64,000 bases of DNA from Calycina herbarum (taxonomy: Eukaryota > Ascomycota > Leotiomycetes > Helotiales > Pezizellaceae). This document shows positions 33,455-44,379 of the stretch, in pieces. Where the stretch lies: NCBI GenBank assembly GCA_001414485.1, contig LLEY01000160.1, positions 124,001 to 188,000 of the forward strand, given 5' to 3'. The notes below the pieces were generated by a model. The model was not told where the DNA came from, made no database searches, and worked only from the letters and a program-made list of their open reading frames with translations. The translations under genes and the position numbers were made by a program. The first letter of the stretch is position 1, and each line of letters begins with the position of its first letter.

Positions 33455-33680
33455 ATGAGGAGATTTTTCATCTCCAACGCTTCGAGGTGGATAGGTCTCG
33501 CAACTATGGATGCACAGATAGGCGACGAAATCTTTCTCCTTGAGGGCGGAAAAGTACCATATATATTACGTCCGATTGGAACGGAAGGCCAGTATCGCAT
33601 GATTGGAGATTCGCACGGACATGGAATTCTGGATGGCGAAGCTTGGAAGCCAGGTGAGCTTCAGACTATCATTTTGAGAG
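33455..33680 (+). pseudogene. C-terminal fragment of a HET-domain (heterokaryon incompatibility) protein
   Basis: One frame reads RRFFISNASRWIGLATM, DAQIGDEIFLLEGGKVPYIL, RPIGTEGQYRMIGDSHGHGI and LDGEAW. This is the conserved C-terminal module of fungal HET proteins (R.ff.t..G.iGl.p....GD.i..l.G..vP.iLRp......y.lvGe.y.hGim.GEa). The N-terminal HET domain is not found upstream, so this is a truncated relic, about 700 bp from a transposon. No start codon in context is evident. Confidence 0.65.
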
Positions 33681-33749
33681 CTCTTTCTTGGTATTGTGGG
33701 TGGTGGTGCATGGCCGTTCTTAGTTGGTGGAGTGATTTGTCTGCTTAAT

Positions 33750-34379
33750 TGCGATAACGAACGAGACCTTAACCTGCTAAATAGCCAGGCTAGCTTTGGC
33801 TGGTCGCCGGCTTCTTAGAGCGACTATCGGCTCGAGCCGATGGAAGTTTGAGGGGAAAGCTCTCAGGTGCCGCATTTTTGCACGAGAGCGCATCGCGCTG
33901 CGTACAACTGAATTTTTTTGCATTGCACTACGTCAAAATATTTATTTCACTCTGAATTAAGGTTTGGTGGCGAAGTGTATGTTGTATTATAATAAAGTCA
34001 CATAATGAGTGCAACTCCGCGTAAGCTAGCTACGAAGTAGAGCGAGGAGGATATATCTAATGAGAGTAACTTCTAAGGGCGACTTCAAGGAAGTTTTGTC
34101 GCCTTAAGATTTATCGAATTAAAGGCTAGCGAGATATGCAAATAAAAGTAACTCTAGCTCACGAAGGAGGGTATATAGCTAGTGTATATAGCTGTGGTGT
34201 TGTGTTATAGGAGGGCAAGTACAGGAGGCTTGAATTACTCGAGTCAAACAGAGGCTTAATTCGTGTATACGTCTCTGGAGACGTATTTCACAAGTAGACC
34301 TTTTTTATATGGCAAAATTTGGCTCGGAGGTGCCAAGCCTTGACTCGTAAGTTAAATAATAAATTATTGCAATTTACAC
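33750..34379. other. AT-rich, repeat-like flank of the Fot1-like element
   Basis: No gene. A perfect 16-bp palindrome ATCGGCTCGAGCCGAT lies at about 33825-33840. The sequence 33950-34330 is rich in TA and looks like decayed mobile DNA, but I cannot assign it. Confidence 0.35.
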
Positions 34380-34381
34380 TA

Positions 34382-36240
34382 ACGTGGTTTATCAGGACCC
34401 CGATCATATCAGGACCCCGATCACTTTTCCTTGGCACGAGACTTCAAACCTGAATAAATCAACCACAACATATGAAATTAATTATCGCGCTCAGAATCTG
34501 ATGAACTAGATATATCTATAACTTCTTGACAAGTTCGCGCATTATGGCCAGCTTTTCCGCAAGTTCTACAGCACCTTCTAGACGATTGCCCCTCCTTCCG
34601 ACTACCCCCCGCCTCACGTACATCGCGTCGTACTTGCTCATCTACATCCTTCTGAGCTAAAATATCCTGTGCATCCTCTACTATAAGTGCCCCCCCTTGA
34701 CGGACACGAGTCTTTTTAGCCCTACGGCGTTTACTTAGGGCTTCATTTGCCGCGCGAAGAGTACGAACCTCCGCAGATAAAAGGGTCATCTCATGTGCCA
34801 TTCGCTCTGTACCCTTTGCTAACGCAGCAACTGTTTGAAAAAGCGGAGTTGGCGAGCTTCCTTGGTGACGAGCTATACGAGTTCGTACAAGAGTTGATTG
34901 TGAAAGTGCTTCAGTTGGGTTAGAAGGTGTCTGGGACACCCAAGGGAGGGAGTTGGCACTAGACGGCCGAGGGGGAGTTAGAGCCCGTAACCTCACGTCA
35001 AGCTTTGAAAGGACTGCTTGCAGGTTAAAAGGCACTAGGCCAGCTCCACGGAATCCAGCCTAACAGTTTAGGACTATCATTGTTTCCTTATATGCTGCTG
35101 TAAAGGCTAGAAAGAACTCGACCTTCGTAATATGGTTGATGTAGGCCTTAATAAACGTCTCAATCTGCCGACCATACGCCCGTTTTAAAACACTATAGCA
35201 CCCAACATCAAGTGGCTAGGTTAGATGGGATGAATAAGGAGGTAGTCCAAGAGTAATAATGTTGTGTGTCTTACAGTACTCTTGGAACTCAGCCGATTCG
35301 TGACTCTCATGCCCATCTAATACTAGTATTCGATATGGACCCTTTGTACGAGCAGTAGTGTGTTTATCGAAGTATTTTAGCCATTCTAGACCCGTCTCAT
35401 TATTTGTCCACCCGTTACTTGTCGGTTTAATAACCCAGTCGGATAGAAGGCCGCCGTCGGTATACCAGTTAGAGAGATGGTTCTTGCCCTGAACCACCAA
35501 GAATGGAGGAATGCTCCAGCCCTCCCTATTAATATAGGCAATTGCTGTAGCCCATTCTCGATTACCTGGCTGAACTGCCTTGCCTCTGCCACGCCGATCT
35601 GCACGAGTAACAACCATTCTAGGACAAATCATACCCATCATAAACCCAGTTTCGTCAAAGTTATAGATATCGCAGTCCAAAACCCCATACTTCGCCCGCA
35701 TATTCGTAAAAAGTCGAAACCACGCGCCAATTAGCTCTGGATCTTCGCATAAGGCCCTTTGGAAATCATAAACGCGATTAAAACGCGTCTTTAAGTCTGG
35801 TTGTCGTTGTACAAATCGATGAGCCCAGAGCTTGCCGACGCGTTTCCCCCCCCGCGATTCGAGAATAAAATTGGCCATATCTTCCACACCACCTAACCGG
35901 GGCGCAAATCCTCTAGAATCCATATCGAGTATATTCTGAACAATAACTTCCTCCTCTAACTTTGATAATTTAAGGCTTGCTGGCCGGCGCTCAGCGAGGG
36001 GAAGGTGGCCGTTTATCCTATCAGAGAGTGTCGTATAAGGTACATCGTAGGTTTTTGCAGCTTTCCGACGGCTTAGATTTTTGGATGTCCGAATTGCCTC
36101 GATAGCTAGAATAATTTTTGATTCTCTTGTAATCACAGACATATTAGAAGGTAAAGAAAACGCGTTGTGAAGTATGAGGGTAGTATGCCAAGGAAAAGTG
36201 ATCGGGGTCCTGATATGATCGGGGTCCTGATAAACCACGT
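34382..36240 (-). mobile_element. Fot1/Pogo-like DNA transposon, nearly intact
   Basis: A 1859-bp element with perfect inverted ends (ACGTGGTTTATCAGGACCCC... and its complement), flanked by TA (34380-34381, 36241-36242). Each terminus contains two exact tandem 17-bp units TATCAGGACCCCGATCA. It has one transposase reading frame on the minus strand. The overall design matches the degraded element at 16494-18316, though the terminal sequences differ. Confidence 0.88.
34478..36142 (-). pseudogene. Fot1/Pogo-like transposase with two nonsense codons
   Basis: A single frame of 554 codons from MSVITRESKIILAIEAIRTS, interrupted only by TAG at 35218-35216 and 35062-35060. Domains: N-terminal helix-turn-helix (KAAKTYDVPYTTLSDRINGH), CENP-B type HTH, then DDE_1 with catalytic residues in YNFDETGFMMG, ILVLDGHESH and PLDVGCYSVLKRAYG, a DD35D spacing. 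After a coiled region the C-terminus carries a CCHC zinc knuckle (CRTCGKAGHNARTC). Both stops fall where family members usually have Gln, so single C-to-T changes explain them. It is probably inactive but far younger than the related copy at 16575. It may still be mobilised in trans. Confidence 0.88.
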
Positions 36241-37023
36241 TAAACATTTTTACGTTTTAAAAGCCAATTCGTGAATAGAGTCAAATGACGATAACTTGAT
36301 TCGACTTTTTAGTGGTGAGTTGTGAGTCAGAACTGGTTGCTAAACAGGCTCTAAGTTAGTAATAATATATTTAGAGTGTGCGACAAAATCGTGTAGCGTG
36401 TTAACTTAAAAGAAACAGATTTAATTCAACTTGCAACTAATTCTTCTTTATTCACTTCTTATTATAATCTTACTTTACTTATAAAGACTCAAGCTCTAGA
36501 GTAACTAGTATTCTATATAATTCAACTTTTTGAATTATTCTAGATAGTTAGAATAAAATCAGAAATAAAAGTAAGCTACTAACTACTAAAGTAAAACTAG
36601 AAATAATGTCAGACAATCTTAAGCCTTTGTAAAGAAAGTCAAATTTGTCAATTATTCTAGATGTTTAGAATAAAATTTGTAATTAAGATCAGTAACAAAG
36701 AAAGTAGATACTAGAACTTCTTTCTAATGATTTTTGATTATTATAAAATAATTTAAAGTTTTAGATTGTTGGAAATCATTTAGAATAAGAAAATTTATAA
36801 ACAAAACTTACATGAATAGCAAATTGTTTGTTGGGAATGACGCTTTTCAATTCTCGCTTAACTCTTTTTCACAATATTTACATTCACCCCAACAACATGG
36901 ACGCTTCGCAGCCACGTCGGAGCGGGATCGACTTCATGAACTCCGATCCAACCCACAAACCTTCCAATTATTTCCAATAACGAAGTTCAACAGACTCCAA
37001 CTCTTTCACCTCCAGCCTGCGCC
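36241..37023. other. AT-rich intergenic, no gene
   Basis: Repetitive AT-rich DNA (TTCTAGAT.GTTAGAATAAAAT motifs at 36537 and 36655 are repeated). No coding region is seen. Confidence 0.45.
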
Positions 37024-38661
37024 ATGGACAAACTATCTTAGGAGCTTATCGATCACATCGTAAGCTTCCTAGCTCCACCTCGCCCTATGCTAATTGATGA
37101 TTCTAAATCATAGAACAATCCATATTGGAATAAACGAGCTATGCTTCAATCTCCATCGAAGGATATCGACCCTGAATCGAAAATTTCTCAACTCGCGATA
37201 ATCTTAACTGCCTGGCGTTCCGCAATTGAGCGCATCATCTTCAACAATAAAAGCATCATAATTAATAGTTCAGAACTCGCTACATTTGGCACAGTCTTCG
37301 AGCTACCCCATCGATATCGCCGGCTTAACGAGCTTACGTACGTGATTGAATTGCCAAAAGCGCTGAATAACACCCCTAGCGATGTTGTAGAAAGGTTGTA
37401 GGATGGAGAAGAGGCTACAAAGGGGGTTGAGAGGCTCTTTCGATTATTGAAGACATAGGAGAATAATATAATAGTAGAAAGTGGAATGACTCTCATTGAC
37501 AGCACAAAGGAGACTGAGGTTAGAGACGAGCCTACTGATATCGATGCTTCTAATATCAATGCTTTCGATATCGATGCTTTTGATATCGACGCTGCCGATC
37601 TCGTTCCTGCTAAGCCAGAAGACAGGTGCAGATTAAACTTCTATCCAACATAAGGAGTGTACCTTCAGGTTAATAACCTCCCAGTCCTACGTCAAGTGCA
37701 CACATTTTATCTTAACAGCGCTAACGAACAACTCTTGGAGATGGGGACTGTGGCGTATATTTCTATAAAATTGCCGAATCTGACTAAGCTCAACGTCTAG
37801 ATCTTTAACAACGACCTCGAATACTGGGCCTAACGTCGAAATAGTCGCCACGAATTCGCCAAAGTTTTTTCGAATCTTGTATTTCTAGCCTTGACGGAAG
37901 CGCATCTGGATTTCTGTACCGACGCTGCTAAGAATCACTTAAAGAGACGTCCAAACTTGCTAGGCGAATATCCCTAGGGTGATCCTCAAGACCCTCTTAG
38001 CAAGTCCCTTTTCACATGCCTCTCCCAGAGTCAGCACCTTAAAAACTTGCAGCTAAAGGGTGTTTTCGATTTCTCCCTATTCTGGCCATATGAACAGTCT
38101 CCCGCTGTCACTTTCCCCAATCTAGAACTGCTAGAAGTGGTTTTTGACCTTACTTCGCCATCCGGTCCATGGTACTTTGTTGGTGATAATGGCAATGATG
38201 AGTTCGAAGAGATCGAGGACTACACATTCGAACAAGAGGAGCTCCAATTTCGTAAAGTTGTTCATTCGTCTCGCCTTACCCCACTTGTCCTTGGTTTCGC
38301 ACAAAGGTTGACTCAATTGCCTTCCCTCCGTACGGCGATTTTGACAACTGGACCTGTTGCCCCCCGAGCTGTCCTTTTCGAGTTCGAGATCTGTTATTTC
38401 GCACCAGGCGAGTCTGCTGCACACTGTAAAGAGGACGTTGATCAGAAAGGGGATGGATACGAAAGCTCAGACGAGGAACCAAGCGACAAGGAAAACCGAA
38501 GACTATACTTGTGCACGTCTGAATTTGGAATGGGCGACTGGAGACCCGACAGCAAGACAATGGGAGTGTTTAGGGAGGTTGGAAGAAGTAAGTGGGGTGG
38601 TGATCTTATGATCAAAGAATTCTGTCGCTCGCCCTTCTTGTATGGTCGATATATGGAATAA
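37024..38661 (+). pseudogene. F-box/leucine-rich-type gene, degraded
   Basis: Begins MDKLS-stop-ELIDHI, an F-box start in which the family has Gln or Pro-Gln before ELIDHI; TAG is at 37039. A 54-bp intron (37060-37113, GTAAGC...CATAG) leads to NNPYWNKRAML and to the block LAIILTAWRSAIERIIFNN, typical of fungal F-box proteins. Stops recur at about ten places (RLLKT-stop, LNV-stop, YWA-stop), while the last 204 codons (38047-38661) are fully open, with FPNLELLEVVFDLTSP and an acidic segment ESSDEEPSDKEN. In the middle lies a 15-bp repeat coding DIDAF. F-box proteins recruit SCF ubiquitin-ligase substrates; this copy cannot make a full product. The open tail could be a remnant under no constraint. 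Confidence 0.72.
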
Positions 38662-39580
38662 AAGGTTGTTGGCGGTCAGGAGTATGATGGTGATGGTTTC
38701 CCAAGGAAGTGGTGCAGCACATTCTGTTGGAGAATTCATAGGAGAATCTCTGTTGTCTTGTTGCGAATCTGGACTCAAATTCGGATTAAATGGATTCGTG
38801 TTATTATTTGACTAAATTTTGCTCTCCGAAAACACGTTTTCTGTCACTTGCAGGTTCCACAGACTAGTAAACCCCTTCATGTTCTAACATCGCCTATCGT
38901 GATACCACCCGTTGCCAAAGGGATTTAATTGCTCGGCAATTCCATCTCTCAAAATCATTTCTCACCTCTCTAGGTTCCACCCTTCTTGGAAGCTGGCCCG
39001 TGGTGCCGTTGCTATTTCACTACGCAGTCATCAATTACTCCTCTTTTTCTAGGCCTTCTTCTCCATAAATTTTGTCACTTAGTTCTCCCATTTTATCTTA
39101 TTCTCGACGACTCTCTCATAATATTATACTATTAGCTCCCTTCAAGAGATCAAGTTGTGAAGATAGAAGCTGATTTCAATACTCAACTTCAATGCTGCGT
39201 GCGAACTGAAAACAGATCTAAATTCTTCCAAACGTTCCCGAAAAATGATTATCACAGTCCCAGATTATCTGAAGCAATAGAAGGAGTGGTAATCATGGGT
39301 GGTGTACGTCGATTAAAGCTCGAGATACCCACAGGCTCGATTTCCATCTATAAATCTACGAATATATCATCAAAGTAAAGATCTCTATACTGTTGAGAAT
39401 CTATAAAATATCAAGGCCGTAAGAAACAAAACACCCCAGTGACCATTCCGTTTGTTCGTGGACGATAAGAAGAAAATTGTGAAAATCTCCGTCAGTTTCC
39501 AAATCAGAAAATCCGTGACACGAGAGAACCTTTCAAATCACACCATTCCCTCGTGAAGCAATGCTCATGATCCCCGAGGA
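38662..39580. other. Intergenic, no gene seen
   Basis: Between the F-box relic and the 3' end of the permease. A 73-codon frame at 39157-39378 has no motif. Confidence 0.45.
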
Positions 39581-41450
39581 TCAGTAAATATATCTAAACC
39601 CAACACTTCTACCTTCAGCACCCTCTTCACCCTCCAAAGCACCAGCAGCTTCCGACTCAGCTTTTTCCAATTTCTTATTCTCGTGAATGTGGACACGACG
39701 AAGGACATATGCGAAGACGGCAACTAGGAGGCATATAACGGCATTGGCAGTACCACCCGTGGAAAGAATTAGTTTTAACCATGACAAAATTTTGAAATGC
39801 ACGTACCAGGGATATACTGAGGACCGGCAGATTTGGGATACATCTAAAAATTGTTAGAGTATGGAATGAAGCAAGGGAGGTTATGCGAACATATGAGCCA
39901 TAAATGTTTGCAGTATTTCCGATCATGTTGCAAATTGCTATTGATGCCGAGCTAGCTCCATGTCAGTAGGTGAAATGAACTTCCGGGATTGAGCTATGTA
40001 CCGTTTGACTAGTGGTCGAGGAAAGGAATTTGCAACCCATGCAATGATGATTTGATATGCCGATACAGCTCCCATACTGTGTAAGTAATTAGTATCGCAA
40101 GCAAATGAATGAAGTGGTTTGACATACGGCATCAAGAACATAGCGAAGAACCTTGCACCCAGTTTTGTGCTGCCTGTGGCAATAGCATTCCCAACAGCAG
40201 AAACAAGCATCAAGCAAATGATATGAATCGAGCGATCCCCCGTCTTGCCACTTGTATATGTGACGAATAACGAGACAAGGAAAGTTGCAAACCACACGGG
40301 AACCGTAAGTAAGAGCGTTTCAATTTTTCCATATCCGAGAGTGTTGATGATGGATGGAAAGAAGTATTGGAAGGTCTGCGAAAGTAGAGAAATATGTTGC
40401 AAAAGTATGAAAATGTAAATGCGATAATCCTTGAGGGCCATTTTGAGCCCTGCCATTAAAGTGACGGAATCGGCATCGTCTGCTTCTTTGGCATCATCAA
40501 CGAGACGCCATTCAGCGAACGATCTCTCTTCGTCACTTAACCACTTGGATGAGGCCGGAAAATTGGGCAAGATAAAGCTGAAACTATTAGCTTGCTTTCT
40601 GTCCATAGCAGTAGTGTTACTTACGATGATATGAGGGCAATTCCAACAGTGATAACTCCTTCAATAATGAAGAGCCATCTCCTACGAGTAATTAGCAGCT
40701 GTTGATATAGTACTGAGGGGTACAAACCAGCCGGCAATTCCATGAACTCCGTCAAGATTACCAAGTATTCCAGCTCCAAGGAGACCACCAAACATATTGG
40801 CAAGTGAACTCCCAGAGTAGAACCAAGCAATTCGGTGGATTAACTCTTGACGAGTGTACCAGGAACTCATCAACATAATGGCACCCGGAAAGAACGGAGC
40901 CTCCACAACACCCAGCATAATACGACATGCGAGTAAAGAACCGAAGCTCTTCGTTGCAGATTGGGCAGCAGAAATGACGCCCCAAATTGTCATGACACCA
41001 CCAAGGTAAAGTGCTGGTGGAACCCGTGTGAGTAGCAGATTTGATGGAAGTTGCATCGACAAATAACCCTAAAATACCATCAGCCTTTGAACCCCGGAGT
41101 TTGGTATATAGACTTACAACAAACAAAATACTCGTTGCCAGGTTAAAATCAGTTCCCGTCATACCCAAGTCCTTCTCTAATGACCCTAGTCTCGCCTGGG
41201 CAAGATTACTCCGATCGAGAAAATTGAGCAAGTACATCAGTATCAGCAACGGAAGTAACCTGAGGTCGACTTTACGCAGAAGCTTTTTGGTATGTAATGC
41301 CTTCCATTCTGCATCCTTTGCTGCATAGGAAAGATACAGTTGTCTCTTATCTTCTGGGATTCCCTTCAGATGGGGTTCCTCATGGATTTGGCTGTATTCA
41401 TCTTCATTAATGGCATTCTGCTCGTCTACTAGCTTGTTGGTGGAGGTCAT
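39581..41450 (-). CDS. MFS permease, anion:cation symporter type (Dal5/Tna1-like), defective last splice site
   Basis: Eight exons (41450-41118, 41068-40728, 40681-40625, 40577-40128, 40076-40002, 39951-39891, 39843-39807, 39756-39581) give 509 aa. Family marks: DLRLLPLLILMYLLNFLDRSN in TM1, ILFVGYLSMQLPSNLLLT, the RIMLGVVEAPFFPG motif, SSWYTRQE, GWRWLFIIEG and IYGSYMYPKSAGPQY. Members of this group carry allantoate, nicotinate or other organic anions at the plasma membrane; the substrate here is not known. The first six introns have normal GT..AG ends. The seventh (39757-39806) starts GTACGT, but the only position that restores GGTANAVICLLVAVF ends in CGG, not AG. Either an unusual acceptor is used, or the last 58 residues are lost. 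Confidence 0.83.
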
Positions 41451-42067
41451 GACGTATAGAGTAACGGAGAGCGAAGAACTTCAATTAAATTGTTGCATGT
41501 ATATCTTTCAATAAGCTTTGAGGAAGAAAAGCCACCGCTCGGCAGAGGAAAGAGGTGGTTGGGAAACTTGTGGAACGCGGGGTCTCCAGGTTGTTCGGCT
41601 TCCTTCTTTGGGGTAGTGCGGGGTGGTGATGCACGGTGATCGGGACTTGATTTCGAGAAGGATGATGATGACCAGTGTATGCCGATAGCGGCAATGCTAC
41701 CTAGAAACGGACGCAGCAGAACTAAATATCATGCAATTCTCACCTGCAGTCTCATGAGGAGTTCTACTTAATCCAAATAACCATCATCCATACCTATCTA
41801 TATCTGCCAACTGGCATTCATCCAAGTTCAAATAAAGTAAAAATGGAGTGCAATTACCTAGATATGGCGAGGTAGGTTGAATGAGCGCCTAAGCAGTAAA
41901 ACTCACAGCCAACTAGAGAAATATATCGTCTTACTTCAATGCGCCCTCGGGCCCTTTTAACAACACCAAGATAGGGCAGTGGGTTATAGGAATATCTTGG
42001 AGCAGCACTTGAATTCCCAAATTCAACCTTCAGCCATCCAGCCCAACCACGTAACAGGCGTATTCTG
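41451..42067. other. Upstream region of the permease
   Basis: No gene is seen. It contains the permease promoter and the 3' flank of the gene at 42068. Confidence 0.4.
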
Positions 42068-42896
42068 CTATGCTCCACGCCTACGAGGATTTTTATCTGG
42101 GGCCAGCGGGGGCATATGGCCGGTTGCTTTGGGTTGAGCCTCAAGACGTTGACCAGGACCTTTGCCTTTTGTACTTATGGAGTAACGACTCGGTCGTGCC
42201 CGACATCGAGCACAAGCATCGTCACAGTTCAATACCCGAGCCTTAGCTGCGACGGAGTATACGAGGCATCTCCAACCTTCTGCCTGGCAATGCCCACAGC
42301 GGCGAGCACCAAGCTTCTTTTCGCCAAAGTCCGTCTCCATTATGTGCACAATGTGCGACCAATTAGTAAATTTGTTTTTGTTTGATGATTTAAGATTATC
42401 AATTTGTGCCGGAGTCAGAGACCACCAGCCATCCGCAACTGTTTGGACCCAAAGGGTCCCCAGGTCGAATCTTCTTGTCGCCCGGTGTTGTTGCCCATGG
42501 ACCACGGATTGGCACACGGGAACCCATATCCCAGTCCTGGTGGGTTGGTTGAGGAGGTGTGGGAGGTTCGGGAGAGGAGGAAAGCAACGAGATAACTGTA
42601 GGGTTTGATTGAACGGTCCCAGTCAAATCGATTGGAGCTCGGAAAGTTTCGACACGGTCAACATTATTGCCGGAATCTGAAGCATCGGGATACTTGTTTT
42701 CGTTAATATGTTCACAACGTGGACATTTTCTTATGGGTGCAGGTGCAGCTGTAGGTATAGGTGTAGGTATGGCCGCAGGGGCTGTGGGTGGGTTGAGGGG
42801 CTTCCTGGCGGCAGCAGCAGCAGCAATAGCACGAGCTCTGAGTCGCGTGGTAGCAGGAGGCCATTCTGGTTCAGGTGATGGGCTTGGGAAAGACAT
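42068..42896 (-). pseudogene. Cys-rich hypothetical protein, frame broken
   Basis: The frame starting at 42896 (MSFPSPSPEPEWPPATTRLR) is Ala/Pro-rich with one CPRCEHIN pair and is open to 42399. A second frame, one base away, is open to 42068 and continues with WVQTVADGWWSLTPAQID, then a cysteine-rich block RRCGHCQAEGWRC ... CDDACARCRARPSRY resembling a zinc-binding cluster. No good GT..AG intron joins them, so either a single-base indel or an unusual intron lies between about 42400 and 42520. I do not recognise the family. An (AT)n run sits 60 bp upstream of the start. Confidence 0.4.
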
Positions 42897-42952
42897 TGTG
42901 CTATCACCGCAGAACCTGATCTTTCCTACACCACCCCGTCGATGGATTTATG

Positions 42953-42982
42953 GATATATATATATATATATATATATATATT
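42953..42982. repeat. (AT)n microsatellite
   Basis: About 14 AT dinucleotides, 57 bp upstream of the start of the 42896 gene. Confidence 0.95.
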
Positions 42983-43419
42983 CGAAACGGGTTCAAGGCG
43001 CGTTCACTCTCAAGCCCGGTCTCGGCCTGACGAAAAGACGAGGGAGTACCTATAGTCTATAATTTCCGCCAAGGTTGAGGTCATCAAGGTATTAAGATCG
43101 TTTCTTCCTTAACTTGACCTCGTCCCTGACTCAACCATTTCGGAAATCAATGTCGCTCTTTCCCCCTTGCCTCAAGCTAGACCTCGTCCCATTACCCTAC
43201 TACAAAAGTAGAGAGAATTGAGGAGAGAAGACACTACTCTGGTACACATTTCGGTGACTTGTTGTTCATCGCACCTCCCTTGTCGAAACTCGCCTGAGAT
43301 GAAAAATAAAAACGTCGAACCTACCGTCATCGCTTTTCGCTTCCACCAAAATGAAGCATACAAACCTCCCAGTTCACCAAAGTCAAAAGAGTCATACGCA
43401 TCATTGCGCAGCCGACACC

Positions 43420-44379
43420 ATGGCATACCAGCAAGGTCAAGAGCTGAAATGGCTTGTCGAACATCTTTGCTATGCTCTACCTAAGGACTTCTCACCAGAG
43501 ATGCGGCAGGTTATTGAGAATACACGCGCCTCAAAGGACCTCTCTCGAAAACTCATTAACGTGAGTACCTAGCTTCTCTGAGTAAATTTCTTCTTTGGAT
43601 AAATCCCGAAATTGAGACATCCCTCATAAGCTTTCGATAGCAGTCCTTGTGACTCTTGCTCCTTCTAGTCCTCAAATATCCCCAAAGAAGTATACTGATC
43701 TCGAGACCATGCAGACTGTCATTGGAAGTTTCCCTGGTTGCGCGGAACCCATTCGAGAATGGTTTCCTGGTGAGAGCAATGCGTGGTATACCCATTTCAC
43801 GGTCTGGCTCATGGCTTGTAAGCTCTGTAAGTAGAAGCACTTGTGCAAGCTGTGTTGCTGTACTGACTTTCCATAGTTTCCAAAGGCTTCCAATATCCAT
43901 TTCCGGCTCCGTTGAAGGAGAACCCAACAAGCAAGGAGCGATTCAATGCAAAGTGTGCTAGGGAATTTCTTCGAGTTGTATATACCGATTACGAGTCAGA
44001 ATACGAGGAAGCCGCCAAGGCAAGAGCCGCAAAAGGTGACTTGTTTGTCATTTGTCGTCACTTGAATCTCGATTAATTAAAACAACACAGGCATTCCAAT
44101 GAAACCCGTCAACCCTGAATATAAGAAATTTTGTTGGAAGACGATGATATCGACCAGGTTGGTTCAGCAAAAGAGATCTTGAGACTTAATGAGGTGATCG
44201 CCAGAAAGGAAGGAGAAATTACAGCACTCAGAGAGGAGATCATGAAAAGGGGCGAATATGTCTCCAAACTCCTAATTGCGCTACAGTCCAATCACCCAAT
44301 GACCAAACCTAAGTACCTTTCACATGCCCGACTTGATCCAGATGCCATGATCGCGGTGGAAATACAGATTTGCATTTGA
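43420..44379 (+). CDS. Hypothetical protein with C-terminal coiled coil, probable frame defect
   Basis: Exons 43420-43560, 43688-43826, 43877-44035 and 44091-44379 are suggested by GTGAGT, GTAAGT and GTGACT donors and AG acceptors. They give MAYQQGQELKWLVEHLCYAL, KYTDLETMQTVIGSFPG, FSKGFQYPFPAPLKENPTS and GIPMKPVNPEYKKF. The last exon then needs a one-base shift near 44130 to reach EDDDIDQVGSAKEIL, RLNEVIARKEGEITALREEI (coiled coil) and the stop at 44379. I recognise no family. The acceptor of exon 2 (CCAAAG) is weak, so the model is provisional; the frame break could be a real mutation, a missed small intron or a sequencing error. Confidence 0.45.

Noticed and set aside
33950..34330. Possible solo LTR next to the Fot1-like element
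   Set aside because: TA-rich and repeat-like, but I found no TG..CA ends, no target duplication and no second copy in the window.
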